A stretch of DNA of 64,000 bases from Pelomonas sp937871895 (GTDB lineage Bacteria; Pseudomonadota; Gammaproteobacteria; Burkholderiales; Burkholderiaceae_C), in the NCBI RefSeq assembly GCF_046348265.1, contig NZ_JAXMEO010000009.1. One strand, given 5' to 3'. Each line of letters opens with the position of its first letter. Positions within the stretch are counted from its first letter, which is position 1. Positions 47,391 to 57,327 of the stretch are shown piece after piece. Position numbers and translations under genes: made by a program. The notes under the pieces are model-generated. The model searched no databases. It was not told where the DNA came from and was given only the letters and a program-made list of their open reading frames with translations.

Positions 47391-48369
47391 CAATCTCCCG
47401 GGCGAGGTCGGGGTTCTCGCGGAGGAACTCGCGGGCGTTGTCCTTGCCCTGGCCGATCTTTTCGCCGTTGTAGGCGTACCAGGCGCCCGACTTGTCGACG
47501 ATCTTGTGGACGACGCCCATGTCGACGATCTCGCCCTCGCGGCTGATGCCTTCGCCGTAGAGGATGTCGAACTCGGCCGTCTTGAACGGGGGGCTGACCT
47601 TGTTCTTGACGACCTTGACCTTGGTCTCGGAGCCGATGACCTCTTCGCCCTTCTTGATGGAACCGATGCGGCGGATGTCGAGGCGGACCGAGGAGTAGAA
47701 CTTGAGCGCATTGCCGCCGGTGGTCGTCTCGGGGCTGCCGAACATGACGCCGATCTTCATGCGGATCTGGTTGATGAAGATGACCGTGCAGTTGGTCTTC
47801 TTGATGGTGGCGGTCAGTTTGCGCAGGGCCTGGGACATGAGGCGGGCCTGCAAGCCGGGCAGCTGGTCGCCCATCTCGCCTTCGATTTCAGCCTTGGGCG
47901 TCAGGGCGGCCACCGAGTCGATCACGACCAGGTCCACCGAGCCCGAGCGCACCAGGGCGTCGACGATTTCGAGCGCTTGCTCGCCGGTGTCGGGCTGGCT
48001 GATGAGCATGTCCTGCAGGTTGACGCCGAGCTTCTGGGCGTACTGGACGTCCAGCGCGTGCTCGGCGTCGATGAAGGCGCAGGTGCCGCCGATCTTCTGC
48101 ATCTCGGCGATGACCTGCAGGGTTAGCGTGGTCTTGCCCGAGGACTCAGGCCCATAGATCTCGATCACCCGGCCGCGCGGCAGGCCGCCGATGCCGAGGG
48201 CAATGTCCAGGCCCAGCGAGCCGGTGGAGACGACCTGGATGTCCTCGATCACCTCGCCCTCGCCGAGCCGCATGATCGAGCCCTTGCCGAACTGCTTTTC
48301 GATCTGGGCGAGGGCGGCCTGCAGGGCCTTGGCTTTTTCGGTGTTCAGGGCGGCGGGGGCGGTGCTCAT
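47317..48369 (-). CDS. recA: DNA recombinase RecA
   Basis: 350 aa, usual length. Walker A GPESSGKTTLTLQ, Walker B VDLVVIDSVAAL, loop L1 EGEMGDQLPGLQARLMSQAL and L2 FINQIRMKIGVMFGSPETTT all present. It drives homologous recombination and LexA cleavage. A LexA-type box at 48428-48443 lies upstream. The acidic C-terminal tail (EAEDTSDSE) is the segment that has been duplicated downstream. Confidence 0.99.
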   Translation of the reverse strand: MSTAPAALNTEKAKALQAALAQIEKQFGKGSIMRLGEGEVIEDIQVVSTGSLGLDIALGIGGLPRGRVIEIYGPESSGKTTLTLQVIAEMQKIGGTCAFIDAEHALDVQYAQKLGVNLQDMLISQPDTGEQALEIVDALVRSGSVDLVVIDSVAALTPKAEIEGEMGDQLPGLQARLMSQALRKLTATIKKTNCTVIFINQIRMKIGVMFGSPETTTGGNALKFYSSVRLDIRRIGSIKKGEEVIGSETKVKVVKNKVSPPFKTAEFDILYGEGISREGEIVDMGVVHKIVDKSGAWYAYNGEKIGQGKDNAREFLRENPDLAREIENRIREAVGVAAIGGEAEDTSDSE

Positions 48370-48427
48370 GGTGGGGTCCTTGCTCGACAGGGAGGGTGGG
48401 ATTCCGAACAGTCAACACACTGTTTGG

Positions 48428-48443
48428 CTGGATGAATGAACAG
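48428..48443 (-). promoter_or_regulatory. LexA (SOS) box of recA
   Basis: Minus strand CTGTTCATTCATCCAG, i.e. CTG-N10-CAG, one base from the CTGT-N8-ACAG consensus. It overlaps a possible -10 (TACTGT) whose -35 would be TTGGCC 18 nt upstream. It also lies between the divergent recA and marR starts. Confidence 0.72.
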
Positions 48444-48483
48444 TAGTCTAGGGGCGAGTAACTGGCCAATCTACCGTTTTTTG

Positions 48484-48498
48484 GTCAGTTTGCCTGAC
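48484..48498. promoter_or_regulatory. Putative MarR operator
   Basis: GTCAG (48484-48488) and CTGAC (48494-48498) with a 5-nt spacer, ending 8 bp before the marR ATG. No Shine-Dalgarno sequence is visible there, so the marR mRNA may be leaderless. Confidence 0.45.
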
Positions 48499-48506
48499 AA
48501 TAAAAC

Positions 48507-48998
48507 ATGCCCGCTCCCGACGCCGCCCCGCCCGACGAACGCTGGCGCCAAGCCCACCTCGGCCATTGGCTGTACCTGGCGGGCCGGCGCTTTGAAGAGC
48601 GTGTGCTGACCCTGGTGGGCCGCAGCGCGCGGGCGCCGCTGGCGCTGGCCAACTTGGCCGCCCGGGGCCAAGTCACCGCCGCCCACCTGCACGTGACGCG
48701 CCACCTGCGCCTGGATGGCGACCGCCTGACCGACCTCGCCCAGCGCGCCGGGATGAGCAAACAGGCCATGGCCGACCTGGTCGAGCAATGCCTGGCCTGG
48801 GGCCTGGTGCGGCGCGAGCCTGACCCACAGGACCGCCGCGCCCGGCGCATCCGCTTCACGCCGACCGGACTGGACTGGCTGGCCGCCTTCCAGGACGCCA
48901 TCGAACGCGCTGAGGCCGAGGCTCGCGCCGAGTTGGGCGACGACGTGCTGACCGTGGTGAGGCTGGGGCTGGAGGCCTACGCAACCAGCCCGGACTAA
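48507..48998 (+). CDS. MarR-family transcriptional regulator
   Basis: 163 aa. Winged HTH in the middle: VTAAHLHVTRHLRLDGDRLT, LAQRAGMSKQAMADLVEQCL (recognition helix) and GLVRREPDPQDRRARRIRFT (wing with the conserved D-x-R). Divergent from recA; the shared gap holds a LexA box and a short palindrome. A 161-nt palindrome begins at its stop codon. Ligand and targets unknown. Confidence 0.9.
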   Translation: MPAPDAAPPDERWRQAHLGHWLYLAGRRFEERVLTLVGRSARAPLALANLAARGQVTAAHLHVTRHLRLDGDRLTDLAQRAGMSKQAMADLVEQCLAWGLVRREPDPQDRRARRIRFTPTGLDWLAAFQDAIERAEAEARAELGDDVLTVVRLGLEAYATSPD

Positions 48999-49158
48999 GA
49001 GGTTGAGAGCCTTTCGGCGACGCCCGCCTTGCACGCCAAAGCGCCCCCGATCGTCGTTGCAAATGCGCGCCGTAGCCCGAGCTATGGCTGTGCTTTGCGC
49101 CTAGTTCGGTGGCGCTTTGGCGCGCCTTTCGGGCGCCGCCGAAAGGCTCTCAACCTCT
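48998..49158. repeat. 161-nt imperfect palindrome
   Basis: Outer arms AGAGGTTGAGAGCCTTTCGG-CG (48998-49019) and its exact complement at 49137-49158, extended by 6 more pairs after one mismatch. Further inside, CGCCAAAGCGCC matches its complement, then GCAAA, then a central stem GCC-TAGC around loop CCGA near 49078. The whole intergenic region between marR and the OmpR-type regulator folds on itself. No second copy was seen in the window. Confidence 0.85.
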
Positions 49159-49257
49159 GAGCCCGATCAAAGCCCAGCACTTCCACGCTCCCCAGCGCGC
49201 GCCAATCGTTGGACACTCGCAGACGGGCTGCAAAGGACGCAGCCGGAACTGCCTGCG

Positions 49258-49929
<672 letters not shown>

Positions 49930-50011
49930 AGCACCCCGTCGGCCGAGTACCGCCGCCGCCCCTCGGCGAGGGTCGGGCCTTGCTCGGGAGCGGCCCAACG
50001 CTGCGGCCCTG

Positions 50012-51529
50012 ATGCCCGATCGATCCCCATCCCAGCAGGGCTCGCTGTTCGGCGAGATCCTCGACTGGATGCTGGCCCCGCTGCTGCTGATCTGGCCGAT
50101 CAGCGTCGCGCTGACCTGGCTGGTGGCGCAGGGCATTGCCAGCCGGCCCTATGACCGTGAGCTCGGCGAAGTGGCGCGCGGCCTGGCGCTGCAGTCGGCC
50201 GCCACCACGCCTTCCGCCCGCACCAAGACGCGCTACGCCCTGGCTCCCGAAGCAGCTGCGCTGCTGCGCGCCGATGCCTCGGACACCATCTACTACCAGG
50301 TGCTGGGTCTGCGCGGCGAGCTGCTGGCCGGCGATGCCAAACTGCCCGTGCCCACCGACGACGCACCACCCGTGCCTTGGGAGCTGCACTTCCGGGACGA
50401 CGAGGTCGGCATCGACGCCGTGCGTATTGCCTACCTGTGGTTTGCGCCCGAAGGCGCCGCCAAGGGCAGCCCGCTGATGCTGGTCCAGGTCGCCGAGACC
50501 GACGGCAAACGCGCCCAGCTGACCAACGACATCATCAAGGGCGTCATCCTGCCGCAGTTCGTCATCTTGCCGCTGGCCGTGCTGCTGGTGTGGCTGGCGC
50601 TGGCGCGCGGCATTGCGCCGCTGAACGAACTGCAGCACCGCATCCGCTCGCGCGAGAGCAATGACCTCAGCCCCATCGACGAGGCCCGCGTGCCCGACGA
50701 GGTGGCCCCGCTGGTGCGCGCCATCAATGACCTGCTGGCCCGGCTCGACTCCTCGATCAGCCGCCAAAAGCACTTCCTGGCCGACGCCGCCCACCAGCTC
50801 AAAACCCCGCTGGCCGGCCTGCGCACCCAGGCCGAATTCATCCAGCGCGAGATCGACGCCGGCCGCAGTTCGCCCGAAGATCTCAAGCGCTCGCTGCAGC
50901 AGATTGCCCGCGCCAGCGAGCGTGGCGCCCACACCGTCAACCAGCTGCTGTCCATGGCCCGCGCCGAGGACGCCGAGCAGGCGCTCAACCGCGAACCCGT
51001 CAACCTGGCGGAGGTGGCCGTCGAGACCGTGCGCGACTTCGTGCCCCGCGCGCTGGAGCGCCGGCTCGACCTGGGCTACGAGGGCGTGCTGCCCGACGCC
51101 GCCCGCCTGCGCGTGCACGGCCTGCCCGTGCTGCTCGGTGAGCTGGTGCGCAACCTCGTGGACAACGCCCTGCTCTACACCCCGGCCGGCGGCACCGTGA
51201 CCGTGCGCGTGACCGAAGACCCCTTCGGCCAGGTCGTGGTGCTGCAGGTCGAGGACTCCGGCCCCGGCATCCCGCCGGCCGAGCGGGACAAGGTCTTCCA
51301 GCCCTTCTACCGGGCGCTCGGCACCGGCGTCGAAGGCTCGGGCCTGGGCCTGGCCATCGTGCAGGAGATCGTGCAGCAGCACGACGCCTCCTTGGTGCTC
51401 GACGACACGCGCGTGCGCCGCGTGGCGGGCGGCGAGTTGGCCGACGGGCAAGGCCCCGGTGCCCGCTTCACCATCCGCTTCCAGGCACGCATGGCCTCGG
51501 CCACGGCCGAGCCGGAAAACAGCAGCTGA
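50012..51529 (+). CDS. Sensor histidine kinase (TctE/QseC-like)
   Basis: 505 aa from ATG 50012. Two transmembrane helices (about 20-45 and 175-200) enclose a periplasmic sensor. A HAMP-like linker follows, then HisKA with the phospho-His in FLADAAHQLKTPLAGLRTQA and HATPase with N-box LVRNLVDNALLYTPAGG, G1 VEDSGPGIPP and G2 GVEGSGLGLAIVQEI. Partner of the regulator upstream. QseC/TctE-like kinases sense carboxylates or host-type signals in other bacteria; the ligand here is unknown. Confidence 0.94.
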   Translation: MPDRSPSQQGSLFGEILDWMLAPLLLIWPISVALTWLVAQGIASRPYDRELGEVARGLALQSAATTPSARTKTRYALAPEAAALLRADASDTIYYQVLGLRGELLAGDAKLPVPTDDAPPVPWELHFRDDEVGIDAVRIAYLWFAPEGAAKGSPLMLVQVAETDGKRAQLTNDIIKGVILPQFVILPLAVLLVWLALARGIAPLNELQHRIRSRESNDLSPIDEARVPDEVAPLVRAINDLLARLDSSISRQKHFLADAAHQLKTPLAGLRTQAEFIQREIDAGRSSPEDLKRSLQQIARASERGAHTVNQLLSMARAEDAEQALNREPVNLAEVAVETVRDFVPRALERRLDLGYEGVLPDAARLRVHGLPVLLGELVRNLVDNALLYTPAGGTVTVRVTEDPFGQVVVLQVEDSGPGIPPAERDKVFQPFYRALGTGVEGSGLGLAIVQEIVQQHDASLVLDDTRVRRVAGGELADGQGPGARFTIRFQARMASATAEPENSS

Positions 51530-51741
51530 ATCCCCCCTTTTTTGCGGGCAGCGCCCCGGCCCGACTTCTGATAGGCGCCCGGGCCCCCGATTTCCTGCGG
51601 ACTAGTTCACACCCGACCCTCGCAGCCCCCCCGCACGCGGGAGCCCCGGGGTCGTGCAAAAGCAGAACCACCCGGGCACAGTCCAACTCATCGACTCGCC
51701 ACCCCCGGCTGCAACCCTAGCTTTCAAGAGGAAGACCCACC

Positions 51742-52470
51742 GTGAACAAGCTCCGACTGATCGCCTCCGCCGCCCTGCTGCTGAGCTCCGGCCTCGCCCT
51801 CGCCCAATCCACCCCGGACCTGGGCCGCGCCCAGAAGCAAGCCGACAACGTGTTCCGCTGGATCAAGGTCCACGCCGAGCGCCCGGCCGCCGCCCCGGCT
51901 GCCGCGCCCGCCCCGGTCGCCCAAGCCGCCGCCAAGCGCGCGGCACCAGCCCCGGCCGCCGCACCCGTGCGTGTTGCCAGTGCTGGCAACGCGTCGCCGC
52001 TGGCGGCTGTGAGCAGCGCCGCCGCTGCCACCGCAGCGTCGCCCGAAACCATGCTGCAGGCCAACCCAACCGCCGCCGGCTACGCCGCCGACTCGCAACC
52101 GGCGAACACCGCCTACACCAGCAGCGCCCCAGCCAGCGCGGGCGCCACGCAGTACGCCCCCTCGCAGGCGCAGCCCGCCGTCGAAGTGCCGGCCTCCAGC
52201 GCCGTGGCCGAGACCGCGAGCGAACCCGCGCTGAACCTGATCAAGCGCGTCGACCCCGAGCTGCCCGCCGGCTTTGAACTGAATGAGCGTGGCTTTGCGC
52301 AAATCAGCTTCACCGTCGAACCCGACGGCCGCGTCTCCAACGCCAACGTCCTCAAGGCCTCCGTCAAGCGCCTGGGCTATGCCGCCGCCGAGGCCGTGCG
52401 CCAGTGGCGCTTCGAGCCGGTCAAGACCGCCCAGCAGGTGGCGGTGCAGATCGAGTTCGCCCCTGAGTGA
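51742..52470 (+). CDS. TonB C-terminal-domain protein with cleavable signal peptide
   Basis: 242 aa from GTG 51742 with AAGAGGAAG upstream. Residues 1-21 form a standard signal peptide (LLLSSGLALAQ). Residues about 45-170 are Ala/Pro/Ser-rich low complexity. The last 70 residues are a TonB C-terminal domain (KRVDPELPAGFELNERGFAQ, ISFTVEPDGRVSNANVLKAS, AAEAVRQWRFEPV). Ordinary TonB keeps an uncleaved N-terminal anchor with a conserved His that couples to ExbBD; neither is evident, so this is probably a periplasmic TonB-like protein and not a classic energy transducer. Confidence 0.82.
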   Translation: MNKLRLIASAALLLSSGLALAQSTPDLGRAQKQADNVFRWIKVHAERPAAAPAAAPAPVAQAAAKRAAPAPAAAPVRVASAGNASPLAAVSSAAAATAASPETMLQANPTAAGYAADSQPANTAYTSSAPASAGATQYAPSQAQPAVEVPASSAVAETASEPALNLIKRVDPELPAGFELNERGFAQISFTVEPDGRVSNANVLKASVKRLGYAAAEAVRQWRFEPVKTAQQVAVQIEFAPE

Positions 52471-52522
52471 CAGCGCCCCGGCGCTGAATGACGGACACTG
52501 ACGGGCTTTTCCCGCCCGTCTC

Positions 52523-53271
<749 letters not shown>

Positions 53272-53284
<13 letters not shown>

Positions 53285-53898
53285 ACGGGCCGCTGGAAGG
53301 CGCGCCGCGCCGCCTCGGCGGCCGGGTAGACGCTGCAGCGCCGGTCATGGTCATTGATCAGGCCCATCGCCTGCAGGAAGGCGTGCATGGTAGTCGGCCC
53401 CACGAACTTCCAGCCCCGGCGCTTCAAGTCGCTTGAAAGCCGGCGCGAGGGCCCGGACTCATTGAGTTGGTGCACCGCCTCGCCCGGCTCGGGCTCGAAG
53501 CGCCACACATAGGCCGCCAGGCTGCCCACCTCGGCCACCAGCTCGACGCAGCGCGCCGCGTTGTTCAAGGTCGCCTCGATCTTGCCGCGATGCCGCACGA
53601 TGCCTTCGTCCTGTAGCAAGCGCTGCACCTCGGCCTCGCCCCAGCGGGCGAGGCGGTGCACGTCAAAGCCCTCGAATGCGCGCCGAAAGCCCTCGCGCTT
53701 GTGCAGGATGGTGCGCCACGACAAGCCGCTCTGAAAACCTTCGAGGCAGAGTTTCTCGAACAAGCGGGCCTCGTCGGCCACCGGGAAGCCCCACTCCTCG
53801 TCGTGGTAGCGCAGGTAGAGCGCGTCGCCCGGCGACGCCGCACACCAAGGGCATCGCGGGTGGCCGTCAGGCGGCAGGAAGAGCGGGCGGGCGCTCAC
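53272..53898 (-). CDS. tag: DNA-3-methyladenine glycosylase I
   Basis: 208 aa. It excises 3-methyladenine from alkylated DNA. Motifs: HPRCPWCAASPGDALYLRYH followed by DEEWGFPV (Zn Cys and catalytic region), FEKLCLEGFQSGLSWRTILH (helix-hairpin-helix glycosylase core), KFVGPTTMHAFLQAMGLIND and the final Zn-ligand HDRRC. Length is slightly above the usual 190. Its start overlaps the stop of the solute-binding-like gene (ATGA). Confidence 0.95.
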
Positions 53899-54680
53899 CG
53901 GGGGGCCTCGGCGATGCGGCGCAGGCTGCCGTCGGCTTCCAGGCGCTTGAGCGCTGCGTTGAGGCGGTCCACCGCCGCTTGTGGGAGGTCTTTGCGGTAC
54001 ACGAGGTATTGATGCTCCAGCGGAAAGCCCTGGCTCTGCAGCCGAACCCGCGCACCCAGTTGCGCGTCGCGGATGGCCTGCTGCAGATTTTGCTCCTGGC
54101 CGTACACGGCCGAGGCACGGCCGCGCAGCAGCATCTCCAGCGCCTCGCGGTCCGAGGCCACCTCGGTCACCGCCACACCCTCGCGCTTGAGCGCCTGCAC
54201 CAGGATGCTGCCGCGCATCACCACCACTGGCTGCTGGCGGCTCAACAGCGCCAGCGCTTCGTAGCCCGTCACATGCAGCGGCGGCTCTGCGCGCAGCACG
54301 ACGGCATGGCGCACGCCGTACAGCGGAGTTGGCGCGTAGTGCCAGCGCTGGGCCCGCTCGGGGCTGCGCAGCAGGCAGAAGAACACGTCGATGCCACCTT
54401 CCTCCAGCAGCAGCTCAACGCGGCGCAAGGGGTGCGGCTGCTCCACGCCCGGAAACCGCAGGCCTGGGTCCACGCGCTGCACCGCATGCAGGATGTCGAG
54501 GCAGATGCCGCCGCGCGGCACGCCGGCTGCATCGGGCTCGTACTTGATGCGCGCGCCCGCCTGGCTGACGGTGCGCAAGCTCAGCGGCTGCGCGCTGCAC
54601 ACCGCACTGCACAACGCGAGGCACAGCATCGCCAGCACGCCCAGCCAACGGTGCCGCCATAGACCCAGGCTCACCTGCAC
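53895..54680 (-). CDS. Periplasmic solute-binding-like protein (SBP family 3 fold)
   Basis: 261 aa from GTG 54680, chosen because GAGGAG lies 4 nt upstream; TTG 54692 and GTG 54674 are alternatives. A signal peptide ends near CSAQP. The body shows SBP_bac_3 patterns (RGGICLDILHAVQRVDPGLR, LLEEGGIDVFFCLLRSPERA, SDREALEMLLRGRASAVYGQ). No ABC permease genes are nearby, so it may be an orphan sensor or binding protein of the kind common in Burkholderiales. Coupled to tag downstream. Confidence 0.8.
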   Translation of the reverse strand: MQVSLGLWRHRWLGVLAMLCLALCSAVCSAQPLSLRTVSQAGARIKYEPDAAGVPRGGICLDILHAVQRVDPGLRFPGVEQPHPLRRVELLLEEGGIDVFFCLLRSPERAQRWHYAPTPLYGVRHAVVLRAEPPLHVTGYEALALLSRQQPVVVMRGSILVQALKREGVAVTEVASDREALEMLLRGRASAVYGQEQNLQQAIRDAQLGARVRLQSQGFPLEHQYLVYRKDLPQAAVDRLNAALKRLEADGSLRRIAEAPR

Positions 54681-54814
54681 TCGACTCCTCAACTGGCGAC
54701 GACCATGACGACAGTGTCACGTCCGGCCATGAAGGGCAAGCATACGGCCATCACCTCAGCAGGGCATCAGCCTGCAATGTCAGCAGCCACGGGCACTGGC
54801 TGCAAAATAGGCCC

Positions 54815-55189
54815 ATGGCCCGACCCGAGTTCACCGTCAGCGTCAGCGTCTCCACACTGCCCGAGCAGACCCACCTGGAGCAAAGCCTCTATGCCTACAG
54901 CTACACGGTGAGCATCGAGAACACCGGCGATGTGCTCGCCCAACTGATCGGGCGGCACTGGGAAATCGTCGATGCCAACGGCCAGTTGCAAACCGTCGAT
55001 GGCCTGGCCGTCGTCGGGCACCAGCCGGTGCTGGCGCCGGGGCAGAGCTTCCAGTACAGCTCCTGGGCCCAGATCGGCACGCCCCAGGGCACGATGCGAG
55101 GGCGCTTCCTGTGCGTGACGGAAGGCTGCGAGATCTTCCACGCCGAGGTGGCCGAGTTCCTGCTGGCGGATAGCGCCAGCCTCCACTGA
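54815..55189 (+). CDS. apaG: ApaG-family protein
   Basis: 124 aa, typical length. The fibronectin-like fold has YSYTVSIENTGDVLAQLIGR, HWEIVDANGQLQTVDGLAVV, GHQPVLAPGQSFQYSSWAQI and GTMRGRFLCVTEGCE. Named for Co/Mg resistance phenotypes; the biochemical role is not settled. It sits 7 bp upstream of the recombinase-family gene, a conserved Burkholderiales pairing, and probably shares its transcript. Confidence 0.95.
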   Translation: MARPEFTVSVSVSTLPEQTHLEQSLYAYSYTVSIENTGDVLAQLIGRHWEIVDANGQLQTVDGLAVVGHQPVLAPGQSFQYSSWAQIGTPQGTMRGRFLCVTEGCEIFHAEVAEFLLADSASLH

Positions 55190-55196
55190 GCGCCCG

Positions 55197-57209
55197 ATGA
55201 CGGTCCGCAGTTGGGACCTGACCGCCCTGCTCAATGCGGCGGACCCGGACAGCACGCTGCCTGAACGCAATCTGTGGCTGGTGCGGCTGCTGGAGTGGCT
55301 GCGCCATGCCGCGTCGGGCGATGCGCAGGACGAGGGCAACCCTGCCCCGTCCGGTACACCGCTGCCGCTGCGGCGGCTCAAGCATTTGCTCAATGTGCTG
55401 GAGCGTCATCCAGACCATGCCCAACGCTTTGCGGGCGTGATCGCGGGCGTCTGGACCGAGCTGGACGCGGTGAGCCTGTTCGCCGACGTCGGCTTTGCGC
55501 CGCGCACCGCGCTGTGGGGCGAATTCCTGTCGCGCCTGCGTCGCCGCGTGCTGCCGGCAAGCGCCGACACACGGCAGCTGTCCGAGTTGTTCGAGCTGCT
55601 CTTCCCCGATGCGGCTGACGAAGCCTGGCTGGCGGCGATGGACGACGAGCTGGTGCGCCGCTTGGGTCTGCTGTTTGCGGCCGCCCCCGTCGAGCGCTGG
55701 CGTCGTGAGATCGTCGATGGCATCACGGTGCTCGTCAGCCAGGTGCGCGCGGCCGGCTTTGCCCCGGCGATGCGGCTGCGCATGGACGCCGCGTTGCAGC
55801 AGCAACGGCCCTTCCAGTCCCTGGTCTCGGCCTGGGAGGGCGTGGAGCGTGCGCTGCGCGACCCCGGCAACCCACGCCGCCCGCTGACGCCGGCCCTGCA
55901 ATACCTGCGCGGCCTGCTGGATCGTTGCCGCAGCGCAGCGCGCAGCGTGCCCGGGCATCTGGAGGCGCATGGCGTCTCGGTGGACCTGATCTTTGCCGTC
56001 GAGCAGATGCTGGCCCGCATCGACCGCATCGAAGCCTTGCTGGCCTGCCTGCTCAGCCCGGACCCCGGCCCCGAGCTGCGCCGCCTGACCCTGACCCTGG
56101 TGCGCGAGGTGCATGAGCGGCGCAGCATCCGCACGCTGTTCGCCGAGCACTACTCGCTGCTGGCGCGCAAGCTGACCGAGCGCAGCGCCGAGACGGGCGA
56201 GCACTACATCACCCGCACGCCGGCCGAGTACCGTGACATGCTGCGCCGCGCGGCGGGGGGCGGCAGCGTGATTGCCGGCACCACGCTGGGCAAGTTCGCG
56301 CTCGCGGCGCTGGGGCTCACCGCCTTCTGGGGCGGCTTCTGGGCCGGCATGCTGTACGCGCTGAGCTTTGTGCTGGTGCATCTGCTGCACTGGACCGTGG
56401 CCACCAAGCAGCCGGCGATGACGGCACCGGCCCTGGCCACGCGGCTGCGCGACATCACGCGCAGCGTCACGCGCGACGACGGTCTGGACGGCTTTGTGGA
56501 CGAAGTGGCCCACCTCTTCCGCTCGCAGGTGGCCGGCATCGTCGGCAATGTGGCGGCCGTGGTGCCCCTGGTGCTGCTGGCCCAGGGCCTGGGGCACTGG
56601 CTGTGGGGCAGCACGCCCATCAGCGCCGCCCAGGCGCACTACGTGCTGCATTCGCTCGACCTGCTCGGCCCGACCCTGCTGTTTGCGGCGTTCACCGGCG
56701 TGCTGCTGTTCGTGTCCAGCCTGATCGCGGGCTGGGTGGAGAACTGGTTCGTCTTCCAACGGCTGGACAGCGCCATCGCCTGGAACCCGCGCATCGTGGC
56801 GGTGCTGGGTCAGGCGCGGGCCCAGCGCTGGGCCGCCTGGTGGCGGGCCAATATCTCGGGCCTGACGGCCAATTTCAGCCTGGGCTTGCTGCTGGGCCTG
56901 GTGCCGGCGGTGCTGGCCTTCTTTGGCTTGGGCATCGAGGTGCGGCACGTGACGCTGTCGGCCGGGCAACTGACCGCAGCGGCCGGCGCGCTCGGCCCTG
57001 CCCTGCTGGCCTCGGGCGACTTCTGGCGGTGCGTGGTGGCCATCCTCGGCGTGGGCATGCTCAACGTGGGCGTGAGCTTTTACTGCGCCTTCCGCGTTGC
57101 GCTGCGCGCTCAGGGCGTGCGCGTCAGCGACCGCCGGCGCGTGCGCAATGCCGTGCTGGCGCGGCTGCGGCAGTCGCCGCGCAGCTTCTTCCTGCCGCCG
57201 CCGGGCTGA
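55197..57209 (+). CDS. 'Site-specific recombinase' family membrane protein (Gcr-like)
   Basis: 670 aa. The N-terminal half is helical and soluble (ELDAVSLFADVGFAPRTALW, LFSSLRRLVLP-like helices); the C-terminal half has about six membrane segments (FALAALGLTAFWGGFWAGML, GIVGNVAAVVPLVLLAQGLG, LLFAAFTGVLLFVSSLIAGW). This matches the family annotated as site-specific recombinase (PF10136). The name comes from a neisserial gene; with so many membrane helices a direct recombinase role is doubtful. Downstream of apaG. Confidence 0.85.
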   Translation: MTVRSWDLTALLNAADPDSTLPERNLWLVRLLEWLRHAASGDAQDEGNPAPSGTPLPLRRLKHLLNVLERHPDHAQRFAGVIAGVWTELDAVSLFADVGFAPRTALWGEFLSRLRRRVLPASADTRQLSELFELLFPDAADEAWLAAMDDELVRRLGLLFAAAPVERWRREIVDGITVLVSQVRAAGFAPAMRLRMDAALQQQRPFQSLVSAWEGVERALRDPGNPRRPLTPALQYLRGLLDRCRSAARSVPGHLEAHGVSVDLIFAVEQMLARIDRIEALLACLLSPDPGPELRRLTLTLVREVHERRSIRTLFAEHYSLLARKLTERSAETGEHYITRTPAEYRDMLRRAAGGGSVIAGTTLGKFALAALGLTAFWGGFWAGMLYALSFVLVHLLHWTVATKQPAMTAPALATRLRDITRSVTRDDGLDGFVDEVAHLFRSQVAGIVGNVAAVVPLVLLAQGLGHWLWGSTPISAAQAHYVLHSLDLLGPTLLFAAFTGVLLFVSSLIAGWVENWFVFQRLDSAIAWNPRIVAVLGQARAQRWAAWWRANISGLTANFSLGLLLGLVPAVLAFFGLGIEVRHVTLSAGQLTAAAGALGPALLASGDFWRCVVAILGVGMLNVGVSFYCAFRVALRAQGVRVSDRRRVRNAVLARLRQSPRSFFLPPPG

Positions 57210-57219
57210 ACCCGGCTGA

Positions 57220-57327
57220 TCACTCGTCGCGGCGCTCGCCCTTGGAGCGTCCGGCGAACATGGTCCACCAGACGATCAGGACGAGCACGGCGAGCGCACC
57301 GAGGGCTTCAAGCAGCAGGAGCAGCAT
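57220..57327 (-). CDS. Small single-span membrane protein (35 aa)
   Basis: ATG 57327 overlaps the last 20 bp of the aminotransferase gene in another frame and runs to TGA at 57222-57220. The product has a hydrophobic segment LLLLLEALGALAVLVLIVWW, then a basic/acidic tail RSKGERRDE, i.e. one transmembrane helix with a charged end. Too short for ordinary gene calling. Overlap with the upstream gene on the same strand suggests coupled translation. No function is known to me. Confidence 0.55.
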   Translation of the reverse strand: MLLLLLEALGALAVLVLIVWWTMFAGRSKGERRDE

